Shown here: positions 44,451-53,708 of the stretch, piece after piece
Layout of the letters: every line of letters begins with the position of its first letter
Numbering within the stretch: position 1 is the stretch's first letter
Assembly: GCF_002900365.1 (NCBI RefSeq)
Contig: NZ_CP025979.1
Coordinates: 3,968,001-4,032,000, forward strand
Direction: 5' to 3'
Length of the DNA stretch: 64,000 bases
DNA from: Escherichia marmotae
GTDB taxonomy: Bacteria; Pseudomonadota; Gammaproteobacteria; Enterobacterales; Enterobacteriaceae
Notes under the pieces: generated by a model
Databases searched by the model: none
What the model was told of the DNA's origin: nothing
Seen by the model: the letters and a program-made list of their open reading frames with translations, nothing else
Position numbers and translations under genes: made by a program

Positions 44451-45338
44451 ATGCCGCGTCTGACCGCTAAAGATTTCCCACAAGAGTTGCTGGACTACTA
44501 CGACTATTACGCTCACGGGAAAATATCGAAACGTGAGTTCCTCAATATTGCGGCGAAGTATGCAGTGGGCGGGATGACGGCATTAGCATTGTTTGATTTG
44601 CTCAGGCCAAATTACGCATGGGCGACCCAGGTGGAGTTTACCGATCCGAATATTGTTGCGGAGTACATCACGTATCCTTCGCCAAATGGTCATGGTGAGG
44701 TGCGCGGCTATCTGGTGAAACCTGCGAAGATGAACAGCAAAACGCCAGCCGTAGTGGTGGTGCATGAGAATCGCGGGCTGAATCCGTATATCGAAGATGT
44801 GGCGCGGCGAGTGGCGAAGGCCGGATATATTGCCCTCGCTCCTGACGGTTTAAGTTCCGTTGGCGGCTATCCCGGGAACGATGACAAAGGCCGCGAGCTG
44901 CAACAGCAGGTCGATCCAACCAAACTGATGAATGACTTCTTTGCCGCGATTGAGTTTATGCAACGCTATCCGCAAGCCACTGGCAAGGTAGGTATAACCG
45001 GATTTTGCTATGGCGGTGGGGTATCGAACGCGGCAGCGGTGGCATATCCGGAACTGGCCTGCGCGGTGCCGTTTTATGGTCGCCAGGCTCTGGCCGCCGA
45101 TGTGGCGAAAATTGAAGCGCCTTTACTGCTCCACTACGCCGAACTGGACACGCGAATTAACGAAGGCTGGCCCGCTTATGAGGCAGCGTTGAAAGCGAAT
45201 AATAAGGTCTATGAGGCGTATATTTATCCGGGGGTTAATCACGGATTCCATAATGATTCCACTCCCCGTTATGACAAATCTGCCGCCGATCTTGCCTGGC
45301 AAAGAACGCTGAAATGGTTCGACAAATATCTCTCTTGA
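44451..45338 (+). CDS. yghX: YghX, dienelactone-hydrolase-family protein, intact
   Basis: 295-residue alpha/beta-hydrolase of the dienelactone hydrolase family. The start MPRLTAKDF follows GAGGAG at 44439; a frame extension of 15 codons is unlikely. The N-terminal SKREFLNIAAKYAVGGMTALALF resembles a KR-type Tat signal or anchor. Catalytic residues are Cys in TGFCYGGGV near 187, Asp in ELDTRINE near 240, and His in NHGFHND near 273. K-12 carries a disrupted yghX as I recall, so this strain may have the working form. The substrate is unknown. It is divergent from gpr. Confidence 0.87.
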   Translation: MPRLTAKDFPQELLDYYDYYAHGKISKREFLNIAAKYAVGGMTALALFDLLRPNYAWATQVEFTDPNIVAEYITYPSPNGHGEVRGYLVKPAKMNSKTPAVVVVHENRGLNPYIEDVARRVAKAGYIALAPDGLSSVGGYPGNDDKGRELQQQVDPTKLMNDFFAAIEFMQRYPQATGKVGITGFCYGGGVSNAAAVAYPELACAVPFYGRQALAADVAKIEAPLLLHYAELDTRINEGWPAYEAALKANNKVYEAYIYPGVNHGFHNDSTPRYDKSAADLAWQRTLKWFDKYLS

Positions 45339-45457
45339 TGCGTTTATCTCTTACTGGATAACGTCTTTCACATACAGGAAAAAATAGCGTGCGTAAAAGT
45401 CGTACTTTGCCTAAAATATCGCTATATAAATTCATATATATCGATTGGAGATAAATT

Positions 45458-45745
45458 ATGAATAACCATTTTGGTAAAGGCTTAATGGCGGGATTAAAAG
45501 CAACACATGCCGACAGTGCGGTTAATGTGACGAAATTCTGCGCCGATTATAAACGCGGTTTTGTATTAGGCTACTCGCACCGGATGTATGAAAAGACCGG
45601 CGATCGTCAGCTTAGCGCCTGGGAAGCAGGCATTCTGACGCGGCGTTATGGGCTGGATAAAGAGATGGTAATGGATTTCTTTCGTGAGAATAATTCCTGT
45701 TCTACTTTGCGCTTTTTTATGGCTGGCTATCGCCTCGAAAATTGA
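45458..45745 (+). CDS. yghW: YghW, DUF2623 small protein
   Basis: 95-residue soluble protein of the DUF2623 family, start after TTGGAGAT. No signal peptide or membrane segment is visible. Conserved features are [13 protein letters not shown] at the start, and [18 protein letters not shown] near residue 68. Function is unknown. It precedes the hyb operon by 189 bases, in the same direction, as in other E. coli. Confidence 0.88.
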
Positions 45746-45826
45746 TCAAACATACGTATTATCTTGCTTTAATTAATTACACTAATGCTCCTTCCCCTTC
45801 GTTTTAGCGCCCCGCCGCAGTATCAT

Positions 45827-45845
45827 GACAATGATAACCATAATA
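45827..45845 (+). promoter_or_regulatory. Fur-box-like site upstream of hybO
   Basis: GACAATGATAACCATAATA matches the Fur consensus at 15 of 19 positions by hand count, as good as the zupT site. It lies about 90 bases before the hybO start, in the region that must hold the hyb promoter. Confidence 0.5.
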
Positions 45846-45934
45846 AATGTGTGGTAAATGGCGCATCGATCGCATTATCGATTTTGCGGTTGAGGCAAAA
45901 TATATGCCAGGTCTTCGCAACGGAATAACTATAA

Positions 45935-47053
45935 ATGACTGGAGATAACACCCTCATCCATTCTCACGGCATTAATCGCCGTGATTTCATGAAGCTTTGT
46001 GCAGCATTAGCCGCCACCATGGGGTTGAGTAGCAAAGCCGCCGCAGAGATGGCCGAATCGGTCACTAACCCGCAGCGCCCGCCGGTTATCTGGATTGGCG
46101 CGCAGGAATGTACTGGTTGTACGGAATCTCTGCTTCGTGCAACGCATCCAACGGTAGAAAACCTCGTGCTGGAGACTATCTCTCTGGAATATCACGAAGT
46201 GCTCTCCGCCGCTTTCGGCCATCAGGTTGAAGAGAACAAACATAACGCGCTCGAGAAATACAAAGGGCAGTATGTGTTGGTTGTGGATGGTTCCATCCCA
46301 TTAAAAGATAACGGTATTTACTGCATGGTCGCCGGTGAGCCGATTGTGGATCACATCCGCAAAGCGGCAGAAGGTGCTGCCGCAATTATCGCTATCGGTT
46401 CCTGCTCCGCGTGGGGCGGTGTCGCCGCTGCTGGGGTTAACCCAACCGGTGCGGTCAGCCTGCAAGAAGTTCTGCCGGGCAAAACCGTTATCAACATTCC
46501 AGGCTGCCCGCCGAACCCGCACAACTTCCTTGCGACCGTTGCGCACATCATCACTTACGGTAAACCGCCGAAGCTGGATAACAAAAACCGTCCGACCTTC
46601 GCCTATGGGCGTCTGATTCACGAACATTGCGAACGTCGCCCGCACTTCGATGCTGGTCGTTTCGCCAAAGAGTTTGGTGATGATGGCCATCGCGAAGGCT
46701 GGTGCCTGTACCACCTCGGCTGTAAAGGGCCGGAAACTTACGGTAACTGCTCCACACTGCAATTCTGCGACGTTGGCGGTGTATGGCCGGTGGCGATTGG
46801 TCACCCGTGCTACGGCTGTAACGAAGAAGGTATCGGCTTCCATAAAGGCATCCATCAGCTTGCCAACGTCGAAAACCAGACGCCGCGTTCACAGAAACCG
46901 GACGTTAACGCTAAAGAGGGCGGCAACGTTTCTGCGGGCGCTATCGGTTTGCTTGGCGGTGTGGTTGGGCTGGTTGCCGGTGTCAGCGTGATGGCGGTGC
47001 GTGAACTGGGTCGTCAGCAAAAGAAAGATAACGCTGACTCACGGGGAGAATAA
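45935..47053 (+). CDS. hybO: HybO, hydrogenase-2 small subunit
   Basis: 372-residue Fe-S small subunit of the uptake [NiFe] hydrogenase 2. It has a Tat signal (NRRDFMKLCAALAATMG near residue 13) that also exports the bound large subunit HybC. Cysteines for three clusters are seen: GAQECTGCTESLL (proximal), CSAWGG and PGCPPNP, HEHCERRPHF, LGCKGPETYGNCSTLQFCD, and HPCYGCNEEG. A C-terminal hydrophobic helix (SAGAIGLLGGVVGLVAGVSVM) anchors it in the inner membrane on the periplasmic side. It is first gene of hybOABCDEFG; hybA starts two bases later. Confidence 0.96.
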   Translation: MTGDNTLIHSHGINRRDFMKLCAALAATMGLSSKAAAEMAESVTNPQRPPVIWIGAQECTGCTESLLRATHPTVENLVLETISLEYHEVLSAAFGHQVEENKHNALEKYKGQYVLVVDGSIPLKDNGIYCMVAGEPIVDHIRKAAEGAAAIIAIGSCSAWGGVAAAGVNPTGAVSLQEVLPGKTVINIPGCPPNPHNFLATVAHIITYGKPPKLDNKNRPTFAYGRLIHEHCERRPHFDAGRFAKEFGDDGHREGWCLYHLGCKGPETYGNCSTLQFCDVGGVWPVAIGHPCYGCNEEGIGFHKGIHQLANVENQTPRSQKPDVNAKEGGNVSAGAIGLLGGVVGLVAGVSVMAVRELGRQQKKDNADSRGE

Positions 47054-47055
47054 CC

Positions 47056-48042
47056 GTGAACAGACGTAATTTTATTAAAGCAGCCTCCTGCGGGGCATTG
47101 CTGACGGGCGCATTGCCGTCTGTCAGCCATGCGGCTGCTGAAAACCGCCCGCCAATTCCGGGATCGCTGGGAATGTTGTATGACTCGACCTTGTGCGTAG
47201 GCTGCCAGGCTTGTGTGACTAAGTGTCAGGATATCAACTTCCCGGAACGTAACCCGCAAGGGGAACAGACGTGGTCGAACAACGACAAACTGTCGCCGTA
47301 TACCAATAACATCATCCAGGTGTGGACCAGCGGCACTGGCGTCAACAAAGACCAGGAAGAGAATGGCTATGCGTACATTAAGAAGCAGTGTATGCACTGC
47401 GTCGATCCGAACTGTGTCTCCGTGTGCCCGGTTTCTGCGCTGAAAAAAGATCCGAAAACCGGCATTGTCCATTACGACAAAGACGTGTGCACCGGCTGCC
47501 GTTACTGCATGGTCGCCTGCCCGTACAATGTGCCGAAGTACGACTACAACAACCCGTTTGGTGCGCTGCATAAGTGTGAGCTGTGTAACCAGAAAGGTGT
47601 GGAGCGTCTCGATAAAGGCGGTCTACCTGGCTGCGTAGAAGTGTGTCCGGCGGGCGCGGTGATTTTTGGTACGCGTGAAGAGCTGATGGCTGAGGCGAAA
47701 AAACGCCTGGCGCTGAAGCCTGGCAGCGAATACCACTATCCGCGTCAAACGTTGAAATCTGGCGACACTTACCTGCACACAGTGCCGAAATATTATCCGC
47801 ATCTGTACGGCGAGAAAGAGGGCGGCGGTACTCAGGTTCTGGTACTGACGGGGGTTCCTTATGAAAATCTCGACTTGCCGAAACTGGACGATCTTTCTAC
47901 CGGCGCGCGTTCCGAAAATATTCAACACACCCTGTATAAAGGCATGATGCTACCACTGGCTGTGCTGGCGGGCTTAACCGTGCTGGTTCGTCGCAACACC
48001 AAAAACGACCATCACGACGGAGGAGACGATCATGAGTCATGA
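47056..48042 (+). CDS. hybA: HybA, hydrogenase-2 ferredoxin-like electron carrier
   Basis: 328-residue periplasmic protein with four [4Fe-4S] cluster motifs that carries electrons from HybOC to HybB. It starts with GTG and has a Tat signal ([13 protein letters not shown]). Cluster motifs: [41 protein letters not shown], and CELCNQKG with [11 protein letters not shown]-terminal hydrophobic helix ([13 protein letters not shown]) anchors it. Its stop overlaps the hybB start by 11 bases. Confidence 0.95.
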
Positions 48043-49210
48043 TCCACAACCGCTGGGCGGCAAAATCATCAGTAAACCGGTCATGATTTTTGGACCGTTA
48101 ATCGTCATTTGTATGCTCCTGATTGTGAAGCGTCTGGTGTTCGGTCTGGGCTCTGTCTCCGACCTGAATGGCGGCTTCCCATGGGGCGTGTGGATTGCGT
48201 TTGACCTGCTGATCGGCACCGGTTTCGCCTGTGGCGGCTGGGCGCTGGCGTGGGCGGTATACGTCTTTAACCGTGGACAATACCATCCGCTGGTGCGTCC
48301 GGCGCTGTTGGCAAGTTTGTTCGGTTACTCACTGGGTGGCTTGTCGATTACCATCGACGTCGGTCGTTACTGGAACCTGCCGTACTTCTATATTCCGGGT
48401 CACTTCAACGTGAACTCGGTACTGTTCGAGACGGCGGTTTGTATGACCATCTACATCGGTGTGATGGCTCTGGAGTTTGCTCCTGCATTGTTTGAACGTC
48501 TGGGCTGGAAGGTATCGCTCAAGCGTTTGAACAAGGTGATGTTCTTTATCATCGCGCTTGGCGCGCTGCTGCCGACTATGCACCAGTCTTCCATGGGATC
48601 ACTGATGATCTCGGCGGGCTACAAAGTGCATCCGCTGTGGCAGAGCTATGAAATGTTGCCGCTGTTCTCGCTGCTGACGGCGTTCATCATGGGCTTCTCG
48701 ATAGTCATCTTTGAAGGTTCGTTGGTGCAGGCGGGTCTGCGTGGCAACGGGCCGGATGAGAAGAGCCTGTTCGTCAAGTTGACCAACACCATCAGCGTGC
48801 TGCTGGCGATTTTCATCGTGCTGCGCTTTGGCGAGTTAATCTATCGCGACAAGCTGTCGTTAGCGTTTGCCGGTGACTTCTACTCCGTCATATTCTGGAT
48901 TGAAGTCCTGCTGATGCTCTTCCCGCTGGTCGTTCTGCGTGTGGCGAAGCTGCGTAATGATTCACGTATGCTGTTCCTGTCGGCACTGAGCGCACTGTTA
49001 GGTTGTGCAACCTGGCGTCTGACCTATTCGCTGGTGGCATTCAACCCTGGCGGCGGTTACGCCTACTTCCCGACGTGGGAAGAACTGTTGATTTCTATTG
49101 GTTTTGTGGCTATTGAGATTTGCGCTTACATCGTACTCATTCGTCTACTGCCGATACTTCCTCCTTTAAAACAAAACGATCATAATCGTCATGAGGCGAG
49201 CAAAGCATGA
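48032..49210 (+). CDS. hybB: HybB, hydrogenase-2 integral membrane subunit (NrfD family)
   Basis: 392-residue polytopic inner-membrane protein of the NrfD/PsrC family that passes electrons between HybA and the quinone pool. About ten hydrophobic helices cover the length, without haem-binding His pairs as expected for this family. A conserved segment is [21 protein letters not shown] near residue 48 and TMHQSSMGS near 186. It overlaps hybA by 11 bases and hybC by four, indicating coupled translation. Confidence 0.95.
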
Positions 49211-50910
49211 GCCAGAGAATTACTATTGATCCGGTAACCCGTATTGAAGGGCATTTACGCATCGATTGCGAAATCGAAAATGGCGTCGTTTCGAAAGCAT
49301 GGGCTTCCGGAACCATGTGGCGCGGCATGGAAGAGATCGTGAAAAACCGCGATCCGCGCGATGCCTGGATGATTGTGCAACGTATCTGTGGCGTATGTAC
49401 CACCACTCACGCGCTCTCTTCTGTTCGTGCGGCAGAGAGTGCGCTGAACATTGACGTTCCGGTTAACGCGCAATACATCCGTAACATTATTCTGGCTGCG
49501 CATACCACGCATGACCATATCGTCCATTTCTATCAGCTCTCTGCGCTGGACTGGGTGGACATCACTTCTGCACTGCAAGCTGATCCGACTAAAGCTTCTG
49601 AAATGTTGAAAGGTGTTTCGACCTGGCACCTGAACAGCCCGGAAGAGTTCACCAAAGTTCAGAACAAGATCAAAGATCTGGTTGCCAGCGGTCAGTTGGG
49701 TATTTTCGCCAATGGCTACTGGGGGCACCCGGCGATGAAACTGCCGCCGGAAGTGAACCTGATTGCGGTAGCGCACTACTTACAGGCGCTGGAGTGCCAG
49801 CGTGACGCAAACCGAGTGGTGGCGCTGCTGGGCGGTAAAACGCCGCACATTCAGAACCTGGCGGTAGGTGGGGTCGCTAACCCGATCAACCTCGACGGTC
49901 TGGGCGTACTGAACCTTGAGCGCCTGATGTACATCAAGTCCTTCATCGACAAGCTGAGCGACTTTGTTGAGCAGGTTTATAAGGTTGATACTGCCGTTAT
50001 CGCGGCGTTTTATCCGGAATGGCTGGAGCGCGGTAAAGGTGCGGTGAACTACCTGAGTGTGCCGGAATTCCCGACCGACAGCAAAAACGGTAGCTTCCTG
50101 TTCCCTGGCGGATATATCGAAAACGCGGATTTGTCCTCGTATCGTCCGATTACTTCCCATTCCGATGAATACCTGATCAAAGGGATTCAGGAAAGCGCGA
50201 AACACTCCTGGTATAAAGACGAAGCACCGCAGGCACCGTGGGAAGGCACAACCATTCCGGCTTACGACGGTTGGTCTGACGACGGTAAATACTCCTGGGT
50301 GAAATCACCGACTTTCTACGGCAAAACGGTAGAAGTGGGTCCGCTGGCAAACATGCTGGTGAAACTGGCGGCAGGACGCGAGTCTACCCAGAACAAACTG
50401 AATGAAATCGTTGCGATTTATCAGAAACTGACGGGCAACACGCTGGAAGTGGCGCAACTGCACTCCACGCTGGGGCGTATTATTGGTCGTACCGTTCACT
50501 GCTGCGAATTGCAGGATATCCTGCAAAATCAATACAGTGCACTGATCACTAATATCGGCAAAGGCGACCACACCACGTTCGTGAAGCCGAACATTCCAGC
50601 AACGGGCGAGTTCAAAGGCGTTGGCTTCCTCGAAGCGCCGCGCGGTATGCTCTCCCATTGGATGGTGATTAAAGACGGCATCATCAGCAACTACCAGGCG
50701 GTCGTTCCATCCACCTGGAACTCTGGCCCGCGTAACTTCAATGATGACGTCGGTCCGTATGAACAGTCGCTGGTGGGTACACCGATTGCCGATCCGAATA
50801 AACCGCTGGAAGTGGTGCGTACCATTCACTCCTTCGACCCGTGCATGGCCTGTGCGGTTCACGTAGTGGATGCCGACGGCAACGAAGTGGTTTCAGTGAA
50901 GGTTCTGTAA
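49207..50910 (+). CDS. hybC: HybC, hydrogenase-2 large catalytic subunit
   Basis: 567-residue [NiFe] subunit that splits H2 in the periplasm. The active-site cysteines are in RICGVC near residue 61 and DPCMACAVH near 546. HybD cleaves after the final His, removing the 15-residue tail VVDADGNEVVSVKVL, which is still present in the gene. It has no signal peptide and is exported with HybO. Its stop codon overlaps the hybD start by one base. It is full length. Confidence 0.97.
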   Translation: MSQRITIDPVTRIEGHLRIDCEIENGVVSKAWASGTMWRGMEEIVKNRDPRDAWMIVQRICGVCTTTHALSSVRAAESALNIDVPVNAQYIRNIILAAHTTHDHIVHFYQLSALDWVDITSALQADPTKASEMLKGVSTWHLNSPEEFTKVQNKIKDLVASGQLGIFANGYWGHPAMKLPPEVNLIAVAHYLQALECQRDANRVVALLGGKTPHIQNLAVGGVANPINLDGLGVLNLERLMYIKSFIDKLSDFVEQVYKVDTAVIAAFYPEWLERGKGAVNYLSVPEFPTDSKNGSFLFPGGYIENADLSSYRPITSHSDEYLIKGIQESAKHSWYKDEAPQAPWEGTTIPAYDGWSDDGKYSWVKSPTFYGKTVEVGPLANMLVKLAAGRESTQNKLNEIVAIYQKLTGNTLEVAQLHSTLGRIIGRTVHCCELQDILQNQYSALITNIGKGDHTTFVKPNIPATGEFKGVGFLEAPRGMLSHWMVIKDGIISNYQAVVPSTWNSGPRNFNDDVGPYEQSLVGTPIADPNKPLEVVRTIHSFDPCMACAVHVVDADGNEVVSVKVL

Positions 50911-51404
50911 TGCGTATTTTAGTCTTAGGGGTCGGCAATATTTTGCTGACCGATGAAGCCATCGGCGTGCGGATTGTTGAAGCGTTAGAGCAACGATGCA
51001 TTCTGCCGGATTATGTTGAGATCCTCGATGGCGGCACGGCGGGAATGGAACTGCTTGGCGACATGGCAAATCGCGATCATCTGATCATTGCCGATGCCAT
51101 TGTGTCGAAAAAGAACGCGCCGGGAACGATGATGATCCTGCGGGACGAAGAAGTTCCGGCGTTGTTTACCAACAAAATCTCTCCGCATCAGCTTGGCCTG
51201 GCCGACGTATTGTCGGCCCTGCGCTTCACCGGCGAGTTTCCGAAAAAGCTGACTCTGGTCGGCGTGATCCCGGAATCGCTGGAGCCGCACATCGGTTTAA
51301 CGCCGACGGTCGAAGCAATGATTGAACCTGCGCTTGAGCAGGTTCTGGCTGCGCTGCGCGAATCAGGCGTGGAAGCCATCCCGCGGGAGGCAGCACATGA
51401 CTGA
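50910..51404 (+). CDS. hybD: HybD, hydrogenase-2 maturation protease
   Basis: 164-residue nickel-dependent endopeptidase that removes the C-terminal tail of HybC after metal insertion. The start is the ATG overlapping the hybC TAA, giving MRILVLGVGNILL; the same frame is open further upstream inside hybC. Metal-binding residues are expected at Glu16 (LLTDEAIG), Asp62 (IADAIV) and His93 (ISPHQLGLAD), all present. hybE overlaps its stop by eight bases. Confidence 0.95.
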   Translation: MRILVLGVGNILLTDEAIGVRIVEALEQRCILPDYVEILDGGTAGMELLGDMANRDHLIIADAIVSKKNAPGTMMILRDEEVPALFTNKISPHQLGLADVLSALRFTGEFPKKLTLVGVIPESLEPHIGLTPTVEAMIEPALEQVLAALRESGVEAIPREAAHD

Positions 51405-51885
51405 GGAGATTGCTGGTTTCCAGACCTCCCCAAAGGCGCAAGTACAGGCAGCGTTTGAAGAAATTGCCCGGCGTTCGATGCACGACCTCTCGTTTCTGCA
51501 TCCTTCCATGCCGGTGTATGTTTCCGATTTTACGCTGTTCGAAGGTCAGTGGACGGGGTGTGTGATCACCCCGTGGATGCTGAGTGCAGTGATCTTCCCC
51601 GGCCCGGATCAACTCTGGCCGCTGCGCAAAGTGAGTGAGAAGATCGGTCTGCAACTGCCTTATGGCACTATGACCTTTACCGTTGGCGAACTGGACGGTG
51701 TTTCGCAATACCTCTCTTGCTCGCTGATGTCGCCGCTTTCGCACAGCATGTCGATTGAAGAGGGCAAACGCCTGACGGATGACTGCGCGCGAATGATTCT
51801 TTCGCTGCCAGTCACGAATCCGGATGTGCCACACGCAGGGCGTCGCGCCCTGCTGTTTGGCCGCAGGAGTGATGAAAATGCATGA
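51397..51885 (+). CDS. hybE: HybE, hydrogenase-2 Tat-proofreading chaperone
   Basis: 162-residue chaperone that binds the HybO Tat signal and helps assemble the hydrogenase before export. The start MTEEIAGFQTS overlaps the hybD stop; longer frames in hybD are discounted. Conserved HybE/HupJ block: FEGQWTGCVITPWMLS near residue 48 and FPGPDQLWPLRKVSEKI near 67. hybF overlaps its stop by eight bases. Confidence 0.94.
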   Translation: MTEEIAGFQTSPKAQVQAAFEEIARRSMHDLSFLHPSMPVYVSDFTLFEGQWTGCVITPWMLSAVIFPGPDQLWPLRKVSEKIGLQLPYGTMTFTVGELDGVSQYLSCSLMSPLSHSMSIEEGKRLTDDCARMILSLPVTNPDVPHAGRRALLFGRRSDENA

Positions 51886-52219
51886 GTTGTCGCTTTGCCA
51901 GAGCGCCGTTGAAATTATCCAACGGCAGGCGGAGCAGCACGATGTTAAGCGCGTCACCGCCGTGTGGCTGGAAATTGGCGCGCTCTCCTGCGTTGAGGAG
52001 AGCGCGGTTCGTTTTAGTTTTGAAATTGTCTGCCAGGGAACGGTGGCGCAAGGGTGCGATTTACATATCGTCTATAAACCCGCCCAGGCCTGGTGCTGGG
52101 ATTGCAGCCAGGTAGTGGAGATTCATCAGCACGATGCGCAGTGTCCGCTCTGTCATGGCGAGCGGTTGCGTGTCGATACCGGCGATTCGCTGATCGTCAA
52201 AAGTATTGAAGTTGAATAA
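51878..52219 (+). CDS. hybF: HybF, HypA-type nickel insertion protein
   Basis: 113-residue paralogue of HypA that delivers nickel to hydrogenases 1 and 2 with HypB. It begins MHELSLCQS, where His2 is the nickel ligand. The zinc site is CWDCSQ near residue 73 and CPLCHG near 89. An in-frame ATG two codons upstream (MKM) exists but would bury the nickel-binding N-terminus. It overlaps hybE by eight bases; hybG follows after 12. Confidence 0.95.
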   Translation: MHELSLCQSAVEIIQRQAEQHDVKRVTAVWLEIGALSCVEESAVRFSFEIVCQGTVAQGCDLHIVYKPAQAWCWDCSQVVEIHQHDAQCPLCHGERLRVDTGDSLIVKSIEVE

Positions 52220-52231
52220 CCGGAGTTAACA

Positions 52232-52480
52232 ATGTGTATTGGCGTTCCTGGCCAGGTGCTGGCCGTCGGTGAAGATATTCACCAACTTGCGCAGGTTGAA
52301 GTTTGTGGCATCAAGCGCGACGTGAATATCGCCCTGATTTGCGAAGGCAATCCGGCTGATTTGCTGGGCCAGTGGGTGCTGGTGCACGTCGGGTTTGCCA
52401 TGAGCATCATTGATGAAGATGAAGCCAAAGCCACATTAGACGCGCTGCGCAATATGGATTACGACATTACCAGCGCGTGA
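52232..52480 (+). CDS. hybG: HybG, HypC-type hydrogenase maturation chaperone
   Basis: 82-residue HypC-family chaperone that carries the Fe(CN)2CO precursor to HybC with HypD. The family signature MCIGVPGQV is at the N-terminus with the essential Cys2. It ends the hyb operon and is followed by REP elements. Confidence 0.96.
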   Translation: MCIGVPGQVLAVGEDIHQLAQVEVCGIKRDVNIALICEGNPADLLGQWVLVHVGFAMSIIDEDEAKATLDALRNMDYDITSA

Positions 52481-52488
52481 TAATTAAA

Positions 52489-52601
52489 GTCGGATGCTTT
52501 CGTAGGCCTGATAAGACGCGCGAGCGTCGCATCAGGCATTGTGCCTGATTGCCTGATTGCCTGATTGCCGGATGCGGCGTGAACGCCTTATCCGGCCTAC
52601 A
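52489..52601. repeat. REP elements and a short tandem array after hybG
   Basis: A REP-like unit (GTCGGATGCTTTCGTAGGCCTGATAAGACG split here as GTCGGATGC and GGCCTGATAAGACGCG...CGTCGCATCAGGC) is followed by three exact tandem copies of GCCTGATT (52543-52566) and a second unit (GCCGGATGCGGCG...CCTTATCCGGCCTACA). The array probably arose by slippage within the REP sequence. Confidence 0.85.
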
Positions 52602-52637
52602 TCGGTCTGGAGGGCTTGCTGCGACGAACGCTAACCA

Positions 52638-53504
52638 TTACCCCTGACGCTTATCTTCTGTATTTGTCTCGAAATCACTGGCGTCATGGCGCTCATGCAA
52701 CTGCTCATTCAGCGGTCCGTTGGTGCGGTTAACAATACGCCCACGCTTCACCGCCGGACGTTCACCCACTTCTTTCGCCCAGCGTTGCACGTGTTTATAA
52801 CTACCCGCATCAAGAAACTCTGCGGCATCATACACGCCGCCTAACACCACGTTGCCAAACCACGGCCAGATTGCCATATCAGCAATGGTGTACTCATCGC
52901 CCGCCACAAACTTATGCTGCGCCAGTTGCTTATCCAGCACGTCGAGCAGACGCTTGGCTTCCATAGTAAAGCGGTTAATGGCGTACTCAATTTTCACCGG
53001 CGCGTAATGGTAAAAGTGACCAAAACCACCACCGAGGAACGGCGCAGCACCCTGTAACCAGAACAGCCAGTTCAACGTTTCAGTGCGCTTCGCCAGATCC
53101 TGCGGCAGGAAGTAGCCAAATTTCTCCGCCAGATAAAGCAGAATCGAACCTGACTCAAACACGCGGATCGGCGGATTATGCGTATGATCGCGCAGTGCCG
53201 GGATTTTCGAGTTCGGGTTCACTTCGACAAAACCGCTGGAGAATTGATCGCCATCGCCAATGCGAATCAGCCAGGCATCGTACTCTGCGCCGGTGACGCC
53301 CAGCGCCAGCAGCTCTTCGAGCATAATCGTTACTTTCTGACCGTTTGGCGTACCCAGCGAATAAAGTTGCAACGGGTGCTTGCCAACAGGCAGCGTTTTT
53401 TCATGCGTCGGACCAGAAACCGGGCGATTGATATTGGCGAACGCGCCGCCAGCAGATTTATCCCACGTCCAGACTTTCGCGGGCTGATAAATATTGTCTG
53501 TCAT
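52638..53504 (-). CDS. yghU: YghU, glutathione-S-transferase-like disulfide-bond reductase
   Basis: 288-residue GST-family protein (nu class) with reported disulfide-bond reductase and peroxidase activity that binds two glutathiones. The thioredoxin-like N-terminal domain (QLYSLGTPNGQKVTIMLEELLALG near residue 46) has Thr/Asn and no catalytic Cys. The all-helical C-terminal domain includes YTIADMAIWPWFG near 208. Length matches E. coli. It is convergent with hybG across the REP block and divergent from gss, whose product makes another glutathione conjugate. Confidence 0.94.
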   Translation of the reverse strand: MTDNIYQPAKVWTWDKSAGGAFANINRPVSGPTHEKTLPVGKHPLQLYSLGTPNGQKVTIMLEELLALGVTGAEYDAWLIRIGDGDQFSSGFVEVNPNSKIPALRDHTHNPPIRVFESGSILLYLAEKFGYFLPQDLAKRTETLNWLFWLQGAAPFLGGGFGHFYHYAPVKIEYAINRFTMEAKRLLDVLDKQLAQHKFVAGDEYTIADMAIWPWFGNVVLGGVYDAAEFLDAGSYKHVQRWAKEVGERPAVKRGRIVNRTNGPLNEQLHERHDASDFETNTEDKRQG

Positions 53505-53708
53505 ACTGAATTGCCTTCTGAGTGGTAGTGTTGAAGCAGTGTAGCAGCTCGCTTGCTGTACAGATTGTGAATTTTTTAACCCTTTGCACCAGCCGCTGCG
53601 TTGAGGTGTATGATAAGTCAGACCTCTGTCCGGTTAATGTCGCTGAGCAGGTAATCAGAGCACAACAATTACGCCAACTGCTTAGGTTGTATTGTTAAAG
53701 GTAAAGTG

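Noticed and set aside
50305..50862. 185-codon open frame on the minus strand and similar frames in 46301-47571
   Set aside because: Antisense to hybC, hybO and hybA, which are certain genes.
52543..52566. Possible CRISPR or integration site
   Set aside because: Eight-base tandem copies with no spacers and no integrase nearby.
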